The notes under the pieces: generated by a model | Databases searched by the model: none | The model's input: only the letters and a program-made list of their open reading frames with translations | Told to the model about the DNA's origin: nothing | Program-made: the position numbers and the translations under genes | In this document: one piece after another, positions 37,725-45,829 of the stretch | Layout of the letters: every line of letters starts with the position of its first letter | Numbering within the stretch: position 1 is the first letter of the stretch | Assembly (NCBI GenBank): GCA_003153155.1 | Contig: PLWV01000008.1 | Location: forward strand, 170,233 to 234,232 | Length of the DNA: 64,000 bases | Source of the DNA: Gallionella sp. | Lineage (GTDB): Bacteria; Pseudomonadota; Gammaproteobacteria; Burkholderiales; Gallionellaceae | Direction: 5' to 3'

Positions 37725-40700
37725 TTTCACGCAGATAAATAAACTCGTTCGCGCCCTTGTACACGCCGAAAGTGGCACGCCCGGTGGTGCTGGGCAACAG
37801 ATAGCTTGGCGCGGTGACTATATTCAGGTCCACGCTGCCCGCCACGGTTGGCGCAACCAGTATGAAAGTGTTTATCCCATTTGCAAATGTAACCAGGCCC
37901 GGCGTAACGACACTGACATTGGCAAGCGCGAGCGGCCCTTTCGCGATGGTCGGCTGCACGTTGCCCCCTGCCGCGAACAGTTTCGTATTGAACTGGGTTG
38001 CACTATCCGTACTGCTGATCACATAGCCCGTGCCATTCCAGTACTGCACCGTCGCAGAGATCGGCAGTTGCAGCAATTCGGAACCGTACGCGTTAGACAG
38101 ATTGATGCGCCCGTAGCGCACTTCACCAATTCCCACTTGGGTGTGATCATTCGCACCCGCCACCACGTGCGTGGTATCCAAATTGTAGACTGTAGTCACG
38201 CCATCGCTATCCACTGGCGCGACACCTATATTCAATGCGACAAAAGGGCCGACTGCGGCTGCGCCACGATAGACCGTGAGGGGAACGGTAATGCCTGTCG
38301 CCACCCCGCTGGCAAAACTTCCAGCGGTAGCCTGCGAAGGAGTAAAGCATGGATGAGCCGGAGCCGCCGTGCAAACCGGGAACGGGGTGCGTGGCGCGGT
38401 CGTATCAATCACGCCCAATCCCAATGGGCCGCTGGTGTAGGCTGTAACAGCGGCGGTCGGGATCAATTTTGCCAAATTATTCAGCAAAGTGTATGTATAG
38501 TTTTGCGTGGTAGCCGGTAGGGCTGCCCCATTCATCGCGGTCAAAGTAAACACCGCATTCATCGGCTCGCCCATATAGGTAAATGTACCGCAGCCCAGCG
38601 GGCAGAAGTCGAAACGATTAACCAGAGACCCGCCGCTCATCGCAAAATGATCCGGCACAAAACGTCCGACATCCACGGACGAGCACACCCACTGTCCAAT
38701 GCAACTCGCCGGGGTGCCGTCTCCCGTGTCCACACTGGCGAAGCTGGTATCCTGTAACTGCAAGGTAAAAGCCCCGACCTCGCTGTAAGTTGCGGTAGTC
38801 GAGATATTCACCCCGGCCACAGCCGCCGGCCACGTCCCAATTGAAAACGTGCCTAAATTTAACAATGTCGGGCAGGCGGTGCCCGCACATGCCGAAAGCA
38901 CGCTGCTAGGTATGCCCGTATAGTTCGTGGTTGTCACCGCTGAGGCATTCACCGCCGTCGCCTGCACCCTGAACGGCTGCCCCGCGTTATGCACCGGCAC
39001 GCCAGCTACGGTCGTGGCGTTGAGTGTATTCGTTGTACCCGCAGTGGTGCGATTGAGGTCTTGAACCAGAATGGTGAAACCCGATGGCCGGATCGCAAAA
39101 TTATCGGTCGAGCAACCGATTGCGGTATAAGGCCCGCCGACCGGCGAGCGCATCTGGAAGCGCACGTTGGGGTAGGAATTGGCCACCGTGACTGAGAGAA
39201 TCGTGCCACGTCCGCTTGCCGGAATAGCGAAGCTGGGGAGCGCCTGAATCAGCGGCCAGGCGGCGTTGCAATTGTTAACATCATATGGACCCCCGCTGCT
39301 GCTGTCCAGCAGACGCACCTCGACCGTCACACCCGCCGCCAAAATACCCGTCTTGTTCGCATTGACGTGCACGATATCCACGGTGAACCCAGTCCCCGCT
39401 ACCTTGGTCATTATTTTGCCGAAAAAATTTGGGGGGACGACAATCGGAGTCGAAGTATCAAACGCTTCATACGCGCCGATTATCCCGCCAAATCCGACCA
39501 CCGGATCGCCAATCGCAAAGGCATTGCTGCCCGTGACCGGCAGCGTGCTAGGCGTGAAAGTGGCCTGCGTGTTGAGCGGGTTGGCCGCGACCAGCGTGGT
39601 GATATTCCAGACTGCGCCATCGTAGCGCTCAACAATAAAGTTCGCGGTGTTGGCCCCGGCATCGACATCACCCGCAACAAAAGTGAAAGTAGCTGTAATG
39701 GCGGTGCCGACCGTAAGTGTGGCGGTGGTGAACGTCCAATAGCGGGCAATGTCGTAGGTGGCGTTTATGCCCGTGGAGGCGATGGGTGCCGTCACCAAGG
39801 GATGTTCGGTCGCGGTCGTCGACACCGTCAGACTTCCTGCTGCACCTGCGGTGTTCGTGCCTGCGGTGATGTTGACAGGCGTGAAGTTGGTCGCATCCCC
39901 GACGGGAAAATTGTTGCCGGCAAAATAACTGAGGTTGGCACCGGCGGCGTACATCTTCTGGAAATTGCCCACGACATAGCTGCTCGCACTGGGGGTGGCG
40001 ATGGTACCGGTAGCCGCGACGATGACCGCGTTGGCGCCAGTAACGATCTGGCCCATCGTAAACGTCAGTGTGGCGTTCACCGTCGGGGTTGTATTGATGG
40101 TCAGATTGTTCGACGCCTTGTTGATGGTCAGGTTGTTGAACGTGGTCGCAACGGTGCCGCCCAGGGTCTGCGGTGTCGCGCTGTTGAACGTCACCGCGCC
40201 GGTTCCCCGGTTGAAGGTGCCGCTCATTGTCGCGTTGCCGCCGATGTTCAGAATTCCCGCCGCCGTGTTGGTAAAGATACCCGTGGCACTGTTGGTGAAG
40301 TCACCATTGGCGTTGACATTTCCCGTGGTAGTGAGCGTGACGGTGCCGTTGTTGGTCAGCGTGCCGCCCACGGTGATATTGCCGGTGCTGCTGAGCGTCA
40401 TGGTTTCGGCGGCAGCGTTGGTCAGATTTCCCGTGACGCTGAGCGTGCCGGTCGAAACGGTGGTGCTTGCGACATTCGTGGCACTCGTATTATTAAAGGT
40501 TGCGGCAGCGTTCGTGACGCTGAAGGTCCCGGCCCCGACGGTTACAACGTCACCATTGGTCACGCCTGCTGCCCCGTTCACCGTGATTCTTCCCCCGGCG
40601 GCCGTGATGGACGCGGTGGATGAAGTGGCCACGGTAGCGTTGATGATCAATCCGCCGTTGATGGTGATGAGGCCCGAACTGACCGTAAGCAGCGCGTCCC

Positions 40701-41118
40701 GAGTGGCGGCAGTGCCGCCGTTAAGAGTTACGTTGCCGCCGACGGTAAGCGTGCCAGTGGCGACGTTGATCTGTTTGATTACTGCAGCGGTCGGCAGATT
40801 CACGACGACGTTGTTGGTGACGACGAGGCTGGACCCGGCAGCAAACGTCAGCCCCGATGCGTTGGCGCCCGTGTTGATGGTGACCGAACTGGCCGCCATC
40901 CCCGCGTTGTTGACGGTGACGGTGGTGTTGTTGATGATGGTCACCGTGTCGGCGGCGACGGGACCGCCGGCAACGTTGCATGGCGCAGCCCAGGTTCCGG
41001 CTGCGCTCCAGATGCCGGTTGCCACATTGACACAGGCGGCCGCCCATGCACTCGTCGCGCCGCCCAACAACCCAGCGAACGACAGGAACAGCACAAACGA
41101 CTTGGCGAGTTTTCTCAT
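37717..41118 (-). CDS. mshQ: MshQ, very large exported MSHA-locus protein (DUF6701-type C-terminus)
   Basis: 1133 aa. Signal peptide ends near residue 28 (SAWAAACVN). Residues about 35-400 are Thr/Asn/Gly-rich short-strand repeats (GNITVGGTLTNNGTVTLTT type) resembling a beta-helix adhesin. The C-terminal half has paired cysteines and the MshQ/DUF6701 features (FRMQ.., GRINLSNAYGSELLQLPISATVQYWNGTGYV, close of FIYLRENY). Probably a tip adhesin or minor surface subunit. The low-complexity part causes long antisense open frames. Confidence 0.85.
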   Translation of the reverse strand: MRKLAKSFVLFLSFAGLLGGATSAWAAACVNVATGIWSAAGTWAAPCNVAGGPVAADTVTIINNTTVTVNNAGMAASSVTINTGANASGLTFAAGSSLVVTNNVVVNLPTAAVIKQINVATGTLTVGGNVTLNGGTAATRDALLTVSSGLITINGGLIINATVATSSTASITAAGGRITVNGAAGVTNGDVVTVGAGTFSVTNAAATFNNTSATNVASTTVSTGTLSVTGNLTNAAAETMTLSSTGNITVGGTLTNNGTVTLTTTGNVNANGDFTNSATGIFTNTAAGILNIGGNATMSGTFNRGTGAVTFNSATPQTLGGTVATTFNNLTINKASNNLTINTTPTVNATLTFTMGQIVTGANAVIVAATGTIATPSASSYVVGNFQKMYAAGANLSYFAGNNFPVGDATNFTPVNITAGTNTAGAAGSLTVSTTATEHPLVTAPIASTGINATYDIARYWTFTTATLTVGTAITATFTFVAGDVDAGANTANFIVERYDGAVWNITTLVAANPLNTQATFTPSTLPVTGSNAFAIGDPVVGFGGIIGAYEAFDTSTPIVVPPNFFGKIMTKVAGTGFTVDIVHVNANKTGILAAGVTVEVRLLDSSSGGPYDVNNCNAAWPLIQALPSFAIPASGRGTILSVTVANSYPNVRFQMRSPVGGPYTAIGCSTDNFAIRPSGFTILVQDLNRTTAGTTNTLNATTVAGVPVHNAGQPFRVQATAVNASAVTTTNYTGIPSSVLSACAGTACPTLLNLGTFSIGTWPAAVAGVNISTTATYSEVGAFTLQLQDTSFASVDTGDGTPASCIGQWVCSSVDVGRFVPDHFAMSGGSLVNRFDFCPLGCGTFTYMGEPMNAVFTLTAMNGAALPATTQNYTYTLLNNLAKLIPTAAVTAYTSGPLGLGVIDTTAPRTPFPVCTAAPAHPCFTPSQATAGSFASGVATGITVPLTVYRGAAAVGPFVALNIGVAPVDSDGVTTVYNLDTTHVVAGANDHTQVGIGEVRYGRINLSNAYGSELLQLPISATVQYWNGTGYVISSTDSATQFNTKLFAAGGNVQPTIAKGPLALANVSVVTPGLVTFANGINTFILVAPTVAGSVDLNIVTAPSYLLPSTTGRATFGVYKGANEFIYLRENY

Positions 41119-41137
41119 GGTTCGCTATCCTGATTTT

Positions 41138-41405
41138 CTAGTGTGCGATCGTCACACTCATCTGCCGCTCAACATAATTCGGCGTTGCCACCGTGCCCTG
41201 CGTTGCAGTTGAGGTTGAGGTTGTTGGTAAATAGTGAGCCACAGCCTCGCTGCTCGCATTCGCAGTGCATTCAGCGTTCAAGTTAAAGCCTGACAAGGTA
41301 TACGGCAAGGGGCAACACGTGGGAGGTCGCTCCTGCCAGACAAGCGGTTGCAAATGCAGCCACGGTTTCCTTGATTACTTTCGCTTCAGAGGGTGCGATT
41401 CTCAT
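41138..41405 (-). pseudogene. Remnant: nucleotidyltransferase start joined to an MshP-like C-terminal tail
   Basis: From the ATG at 41405 the frame reads MRIAPSEAKVIKETVAAF, the start typical of MNT-type minimal nucleotidyltransferases, then drifts and stops at 41283. In the next frame, 41293-41138 encodes FNLNAECTANAS...TPNYVERQMSVTIAH. This parallels the end of MshP (FSVTVTCSS...NYVERVINVKMGR). So a second, truncated mshP-like copy lies between mshP and mshQ behind a foreign gene start. Confidence 0.5.
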
Positions 41406-41450
41406 GGTGTTTCATTCGGTTGAGCTTTACCCAAGTCAAGCATAAAATTT

Positions 41451-41906
41451 TCATCGGCCCATCTTGACGTTAATCACGCGCTCCACATAGTTCGCGTTGC
41501 CGGGCAGCGCGCCGTTCACGCCGCTGGCCGCCGAAATGATGTCATACACCCATATCGTGTTTACACCCTCAACCGCTGAAACCGCGCTGCTGCAAGTCAC
41601 CGTTACCGAAAAAGGAGTGAGCATTCCTCCCAGTGTATTCGCCGGGAAAGTTGTTCCGGTTGCGCACCCCACCCATAGCACCCCCGAAGCAGTTTGCGAA
41701 ACGCCTAGCGCCGCCCACTCCACCCCCGCCCGCGATGCCTGGTAAGCGCGCGAGCCCAACACATCGACCGCAGAGCTTTGCTGTTGCGCGGTGAAAAACG
41801 TCACCATCATCGCTCCCAGCGTACTCAACACTACCAGCAGAAAAATGGCGGTCACCAGGCTGAAGCCGCGCTGCAACTTGTAAGCTATTTTTGCCATGGG
41901 TTTCAT
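41451..41906 (-). CDS. mshP: MshP, minor pilin-like protein
   Basis: About 151 aa. The ATG overlaps the mshO stop. Prepilin-like amino end KLQRGFSLVTAIFLLVVLSTLGAMM; the usual Glu5 of pilins is replaced (FSLVT), as in MshP/PilX proteins. The membrane helix leads to a small C-terminal domain with Cys pair (VGCATG, VTVTCSS) and the tail NYVERVINVKMGR. Likely part of the minor-pilin tip complex. Confidence 0.88.
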   Translation of the reverse strand: MKPMAKIAYKLQRGFSLVTAIFLLVVLSTLGAMMVTFFTAQQQSSAVDVLGSRAYQASRAGVEWAALGVSQTASGVLWVGCATGTTFPANTLGGMLTPFSVTVTCSSAVSAVEGVNTIWVYDIISAASGVNGALPGNANYVERVINVKMGR

Positions 41907-42811
41907 CACGGAATGTTATTGACGTGGATTTCCTGATAGAGGCTGACACTTTCCCCGCCACGGGTAATAACCAGTGTAATCGCCACCAGCCCGTTGCGCT
42001 GGTTTGCCAGGTTATAAACGATGTTGCAGGTGCTCACCCGGTTGGCAAGCATGGCATTCGGTACACCCAGTGGAGGGACTGGTTGCGCGTTAATAAAACC
42101 ATAATTCCAGTAACGCATAAGTTGAGCCTGTCCATCATTGTTTGCATCCAAAGTGCCTAACGTACCCACACAAGCGTAAGTCACCGCCTGCTGATCGTTG
42201 GGCACCACGTCAAAGTGCTGGCTCGACAACTCAGCAAAAGCGGGGAATTGCACCCCAAGGATTTGCACTTTGGTCAATGTTCCCGTCACACCTGTATAAG
42301 GGCGGCGAACTCCGGGTCCCGCAAACGTTTTGTCATAAGCGGGATTGCCATTCGATTGCGTGCTGCCAACCACAATCTGGTCGCTCGTATCGTCTGTCGC
42401 CCCTCTGACAAAAGGAATGGCCGTGCCGATAATCTCAAAGCAGGAATCGGCAATGGTAAAATCGAGTATGTCTTGAGCCCGCGTACCGCCGCATTGCACC
42501 GCGCCAGCCGGGTCTGGGTTAGCGCGATAACGCCCGCCCGCCTTGGTTGGCAAAAACTCGATATAGGTTGAACCCGCAGCAACGGGAATACGCACGCTAT
42601 TCGGCACTGCCGTGCGGATGTCGCGCGCCATGCGGCGCAGCGCGGTGTCCGCGATGTCGGTCATCTCGGCGCGACGCGCGCTGTCCATATAGCCCTGCAC
42701 CGGCGCGCGGATGAACATGGCGACCACCCCGCCGATGATGCCGGTGATGACGATCACCACGATCATCTCGACTAGGGTGAAACCGCGCTGGAATTTCCGG
42801 TCAATTCGCAT
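41906..42811 (-). CDS. mshO: MshO, minor pilin / pseudopilin
   Basis: About 301 aa. Class III leader MRIDRKFQRG then FTLVEMIVVIVITGIIGGVVAMF, with Glu5 present. The large C-terminal domain includes YMDSARRAEMTDIADTALRRMARDIRTAVPNSVRI, as in GspJ/MshO minor pilins, and two Cys pairs. Start codon overlaps the mshD stop (TGATG). Confidence 0.9.
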   Translation of the reverse strand: MRIDRKFQRGFTLVEMIVVIVITGIIGGVVAMFIRAPVQGYMDSARRAEMTDIADTALRRMARDIRTAVPNSVRIPVAAGSTYIEFLPTKAGGRYRANPDPAGAVQCGGTRAQDILDFTIADSCFEIIGTAIPFVRGATDDTSDQIVVGSTQSNGNPAYDKTFAGPGVRRPYTGVTGTLTKVQILGVQFPAFAELSSQHFDVVPNDQQAVTYACVGTLGTLDANNDGQAQLMRYWNYGFINAQPVPPLGVPNAMLANRVSTCNIVYNLANQRNGLVAITLVITRGGESVSLYQEIHVNNIP

Positions 42812-43290
42812 CAATAAGCCGTCCTGTATCCGGTTACGACTGTCGCTTGTCCCGAGGGGTCGGTAACGGAAACGGTAATCCTCATCGCGCTGGCTGGCGC
42901 CACTCCCAAATCCCCGCCAGCAGCTAGCGCAACTGTGACTGCCGGACTCACGTTGTAATTCCCCAAATTCGCGACGGCAACATTATCGAACGTAAAAATC
43001 CCCGCCGTCGTGAACCCGTTGTAGTCAGTCACAATGTGGTAAGCCGTAGAGCGGTTTGCCAACGTCACCACCGGGGTTACGCCCGACGCCGAAGTGAAAT
43101 CCTGCAACTCGATTTCCTCCAGCAGCGATTCAGCAACCGCCAGCGCCTGCTTGCGCACCAGCGTATCGGCGCTGTGGCGAGTGACATTATTCATCACCAG
43201 TAGAATCCCAGCCAGCGCCACGCTGACGATGACAATGAACATGATCAGCTCGACCAGGCTGACGCCGCGCTGATTATGGCGAGTGAACAT
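42811..43290 (-). CDS. mshD: MshD, minor pilin
   Basis: 159 aa. Leader MFTRHNQRG followed by VSLVELIMFIVIVSVALAGILLVM with Glu5. Typical GspI/MshD features: ADTLVRKQALAVAESLLEEIELQDF and a beta-rich tail ending TAY. Overlaps the 3' end of mshC by 17 bases. The leader DNA CATAATCAGCGCGGC is shared with mshC, relevant to the rearranged mshC start. Confidence 0.9.
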   Translation of the reverse strand: MFTRHNQRGVSLVELIMFIVIVSVALAGILLVMNNVTRHSADTLVRKQALAVAESLLEEIELQDFTSASGVTPVVTLANRSTAYHIVTDYNGFTTAGIFTFDNVAVANLGNYNVSPAVTVALAAGGDLGVAPASAMRITVSVTDPSGQATVVTGYRTAY

Positions 43291-43837
43291 AGCCGGTCTC
43301 AGCTTCTACGACAATATTGTTCGTTGCACCGCTGATGGTAATGGTCTGTTGAACAGCCGTTCTTCCCAATGCGTCAAAATTGAAACTTACCGGCGGAGCC
43401 ACAGGTAAAGACGAAAGCGTGATGCCGGAACCGGGAGGCGCGCTGATGAAGTTCCCCCCTGTCGGTAAAGCCAGATTCGTGTCACAAGTACTCGCCGCGC
43501 CGCTAAGGCTGGCGATGGTCAAGGTAATATCGCTGGGAGTCATTGCCACGCAAACATTACGGTGCTGCGCGATTGCCTCCTTTTGCGCGTAACGCAATGA
43601 GGCTTGCACCTGATCGGCAAAGCCGCGCGATTTGAATACATTAACGTCAAAAAAACGCGGGGCGATTACCGCAGCAAGAATGCCGACAATGACCATCACC
43701 ATGATCAGTTCGACCAAGGTGAAGCCGCGCTGATTATCATCCACGCGCGAACCGAACAGCCACATCTCGGCCTGCGCACCGAAGAAATGTTTGATCTCCT
43801 GCTTGATCCCTTCAATATGGCTAGAACTCGGACGCAT
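43274..43837 (-). CDS. mshC: MshC, minor pilin with a nucleotidyltransferase-derived leader
   Basis: 187 aa if translated from 43837. Pilin part: QRG then FTLVELIMVMVIVGILAAVIAPRFFDVNVF, with the GspH/MshC pattern FADQVQASLRYAQKEAIAQHRNVCV. The preceding 38 residues are not a pilin leader. They read as the amino end of a minimal nucleotidyltransferase (IKQEIKHFFGAQAEMWLFGSRVDD), fused at the shared QRG. An internal Met25 (43765) would give a normal 14-residue leader MWLFGSRVDDNQRG, which may be the true start. Confidence 0.85.
   Translation of the reverse strand: MRPSSSHIEGIKQEIKHFFGAQAEMWLFGSRVDDNQRGFTLVELIMVMVIVGILAAVIAPRFFDVNVFKSRGFADQVQASLRYAQKEAIAQHRNVCVAMTPSDITLTIASLSGAASTCDTNLALPTGGNFISAPPGSGITLSSLPVAPPVSFNFDALGRTAVQQTITISGATNNIVVEAETGYVHSP
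43724..43837 (-). other. MNT nucleotidyltransferase 5' fragment fused to mshC
   Basis: Encodes residues 1-38 of the mshC frame. GSRVDD is the start of the nucleotidyltransferase GSRVDD.xRGGDID motif; the second catalytic part is missing because the pilin sequence begins at QRG. AATCAGCGCGGC is the likely junction. A second MNT-like start is at 41405. Confidence 0.7.
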
Positions 43838-43907
43838 TTCCTATCTGCCCTTCAGGAACGGAATTTGGATAGGTACGCAGTGTAACAAAAACCGCAAACA
43901 GCCGGCA

Positions 43908-43941
43908 AAAAACAAGGGAGGCCGAAGCCTCCCTTGTTCAT
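43908..43941 (-). terminator. Strong terminator after mshA
   Basis: On the minus strand AACAAGGGAGGC, loop TTCG, GCCTCCCTTGTT, then TTTT. Perfect 12-bp stem with a UUCG tetraloop, about 45 bases beyond the mshA stop. It separates the abundant pilin transcript from mshC. Confidence 0.9.
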
Positions 43942-43987
43942 TCCCAACCTACGCGGGCTGCAAATCAATCGAGGTTGGCCCCATTGA

Positions 43988-44389
43988 TTATGGTGCTGTG
44001 ATTGCTGTATAGGTAGCTGTAGTAGACGCACCCTGCTGAATTGTACAAGTAACGCCTGCAGCAGTAGTTGCCGTATCTGCTGACAAGTAAGGCACTGTGG
44101 TACTCACTACAGTCCCAAGTACGAGGCTTGGCTGCATAAGCAAACCAACATCAGAACATTTGGCTACAGCAACGCATACATTAGCAGTAACGACACCCTT
44201 AACTTTGCAACCTGCATAGTTGATAGTATTGGCTGAATTGAGCCCACCGGCTATGCCTTTAACTGAAGCATTTAGAGCATCAGTGCTTAAATCCACAAAC
44301 TTCGGCAATGCAACGGCTGCCAGAATACCCAGAATCACGATCACCATGATCAGTTCGATCAATGTAAAACCAACTTGTTGTTGTTTCAT
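43988..44389 (-). CDS. mshA: MshA, major type IV pilin
   Basis: 133 aa. Seven-residue leader MKQQQVG then FTLIELIMVIVILGILAAVALPKFVDLS; Glu5 is present and ALPKFVDL is a hallmark of MshA pilins. Cys residues (GCK, VCV, KCS, VTC) allow a disulfide loop. AGGAGA lies 8 bases upstream. It has its own sigma54-like promoter and terminator, as expected for the structural subunit. Confidence 0.95.
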   Translation of the reverse strand: MKQQQVGFTLIELIMVIVILGILAAVALPKFVDLSTDALNASVKGIAGGLNSANTINYAGCKVKGVVTANVCVAVAKCSDVGLLMQPSLVLGTVVSTTVPYLSADTATTAAGVTCTIQQGASTTATYTAITAP

Positions 44390-44466
44390 TATTTACTCTC
44401 CTAAAAATTAAGGCCGCAGCCTTGGTTATTGAAGCACCTTCACTTTGCCCGTTAACCCCTTGCCGC

Positions 44467-44482
44467 AGCAAGCAATTGCCCA
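44467..44482 (-). promoter_or_regulatory. Candidate sigma54 promoter of mshA
   Basis: On the minus strand TGGGCA-ATTGC-TTGCT: GG and GC are separated by exactly 10 bases, and the -12 element TTGCT is perfect while the -24 is partial. The predicted start lies about 65 bases before the mshA ATG. Many major pilin genes use sigma54. Confidence 0.4.
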
Positions 44483-44545
44483 GGCAGGACGAACATTAAA
44501 CGAAATCTGATATGCGCGCAACCCCCCAACCGACCAGCGGTTGCG

Positions 44546-45157
44546 TTATGCCAACGAACGGAACATGGCAAAAAACAGATAAATGCTGCCCACCAACAGC
44601 AGCCAGCCAGCCCTTTGCGCATGACGCGCAATAAAAATATCCACTTGACCATGCGGCACATCCAGCATTTTCGTGACACGGCGCGAAGACACCCATTGGT
44701 TTGCCACTTCCTCCATACCGCGCAGCAGGCTGGGACGCAACCATAAAAACAGCCCGACCATCAGCGCGACCGCGCTACCGACCAGCAAACCCAGCACCAT
44801 GGCATCAAGCAGACCACCGAGCAACTTTGCCGGAATCTTCCCGCTCCAGCGTTGCAGCGTATACGCCTTGTCGAACAGGAAACCGAAGTAGGTGAGGATA
44901 TAGGATGCCCCCAGCACGATGACTACCCCTGCCGCGCGATGGTGCTGATAAAACCAGTGCTCGATTCTGATACTGCGATCCAGCCACTGGTTGATATGTC
45001 GCGTGGAAACCCAACGATTCGCCACGCGATTGAGCCGCTCCAGGAATTGAGGCTTGAAGATCAGCAGCAGCGCCAATACCACGCCGAGCAGCGCACCGAT
45101 CAACAAGAAGATCGCCAAGGCGCGCCATAAGAAAATGTAAGCCGGATTAGTAAGCAT
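44546..45157 (-). CDS. Four-helix membrane protein with internal duplication, MSHA locus
   Basis: 203 aa from MLTNPAYIFL, with GGAGG 8 bases upstream. Two homologous halves: KPQFLERLNRVANRWVSTRH...AGVVIVLGASYILTYF and RPSLLRGMEEVANQWVSSRR...AGWLLLVGSIYLFFAMF. Each half has one hydrophobic segment before and one after a basic loop (W-V-S-T/S-R-H/R). Not a known MSHA component in Vibrio. Its position between the prepilin gene and mshA suggests a pilus-linked role; function unknown. Confidence 0.7.
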   Translation of the reverse strand: MLTNPAYIFLWRALAIFLLIGALLGVVLALLLIFKPQFLERLNRVANRWVSTRHINQWLDRSIRIEHWFYQHHRAAGVVIVLGASYILTYFGFLFDKAYTLQRWSGKIPAKLLGGLLDAMVLGLLVGSAVALMVGLFLWLRPSLLRGMEEVANQWVSSRRVTKMLDVPHGQVDIFIARHAQRAGWLLLVGSIYLFFAMFRSLA

Positions 45158-45223
45158 GTTAAAAACCTCCAAAATGACAGGTACATTGATACCATAGCAT
45201 ACATGTGTGAACAGGGTGCTCCA

Positions 45224-45829
45224 TCAAAACCACGAATACGGCTCGACCGGCTCGAACACTATGCCGGTCAATTCAGGGGGGGCGTTTTGCAATGAGGGCA
45301 GGCGCGAAGCTTCATAGTTTACGGCAACGTGAAAACGTATCCATTTTTTGCCGTCCTTGCCCGGCTTGAAGTAATTGTCATTGCGCACCACATAAACCAG
45401 GTCGCGCGACTTGAGATCGAATACCCAGTTGCCGGACTCCACGGCCAGCGGTGTGGGGTCATAGAACTCGCCGGCGTAATTGCGCGGCCTTTTTTGCATC
45501 CAGTTCATCGGATTGTCTTGAGCCAATGCCGCCGCATCGGATGACTTCCCGCGCGTAAGAATCTGCCCGTATTGCATGGTCAGCGCGCTTTGTATCGTAC
45601 CCGCCACTTCCTCCATCGCCGTTTTCTCAGCTTGTTCCATGTAGAACAACGCACGATTGAGGAACAGCCCCATCAGCACCACGATGATGGTGATGACTAC
45701 GATCAGCTCGATGAGGGTGAAACCTTTTGAGGATTGAGGAGAGCGGAGCGAGGGGTGGAGGAGCGAAAATTGAGTTGAACCCACCCCGCTTCTCGGCTCA
45801 ATCCTTGATCCTCGATCCACGATCCTCAT
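45224..45829 (-). CDS. Prepilin-like protein (MshB/MshF position) with long leader
   Basis: 201 aa. Start overlaps the mshG stop (ATGA). The pilin helix is KG then FTLIELIVVITIIVVLMGLFLN, Glu5 present; the rest (DLVYVVRNDNYFKPGKDGKKWIRFHVAVNY) is not MshA-like. The 36-residue leader is far longer than usual and is encoded by GAGGATTGAGGA/CTCAATCC repeat DNA. Whether the peptidase processes it is unclear. Probably the minor pilin encoded after mshG in related betaproteobacteria. Confidence 0.8.
   Translation of the reverse strand: MRIVDRGSRIEPRSGVGSTQFSLLHPSLRSPQSSKGFTLIELIVVITIIVVLMGLFLNRALFYMEQAEKTAMEEVAGTIQSALTMQYGQILTRGKSSDAAALAQDNPMNWMQKRPRNYAGEFYDPTPLAVESGNWVFDLKSRDLVYVVRNDNYFKPGKDGKKWIRFHVAVNYEASRLPSLQNAPPELTGIVFEPVEPYSWF
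45722..45829. repeat. GAGGATTGAGGA inverted repeat forming a prepilin leader
   Basis: GAGGATTGAGGAGAGCGGAG at one side and CTCAATCCTTGATCCTCGAT with CACGATCCTC at the other. A similar pair (GAGGATTGAGGATTGAG ... CTCAATCCTCAATCC) lies between trmL and hemW at 49587-49649. Confidence 0.65.

Noticed and set aside
39367..41212. Two long plus-strand open frames (418 and 405 codons) opposite mshQ
   Set aside because: They mirror the low-complexity Thr/Asn/Gly repeats of MshQ and have no signal, domain or ribosome site of their own.
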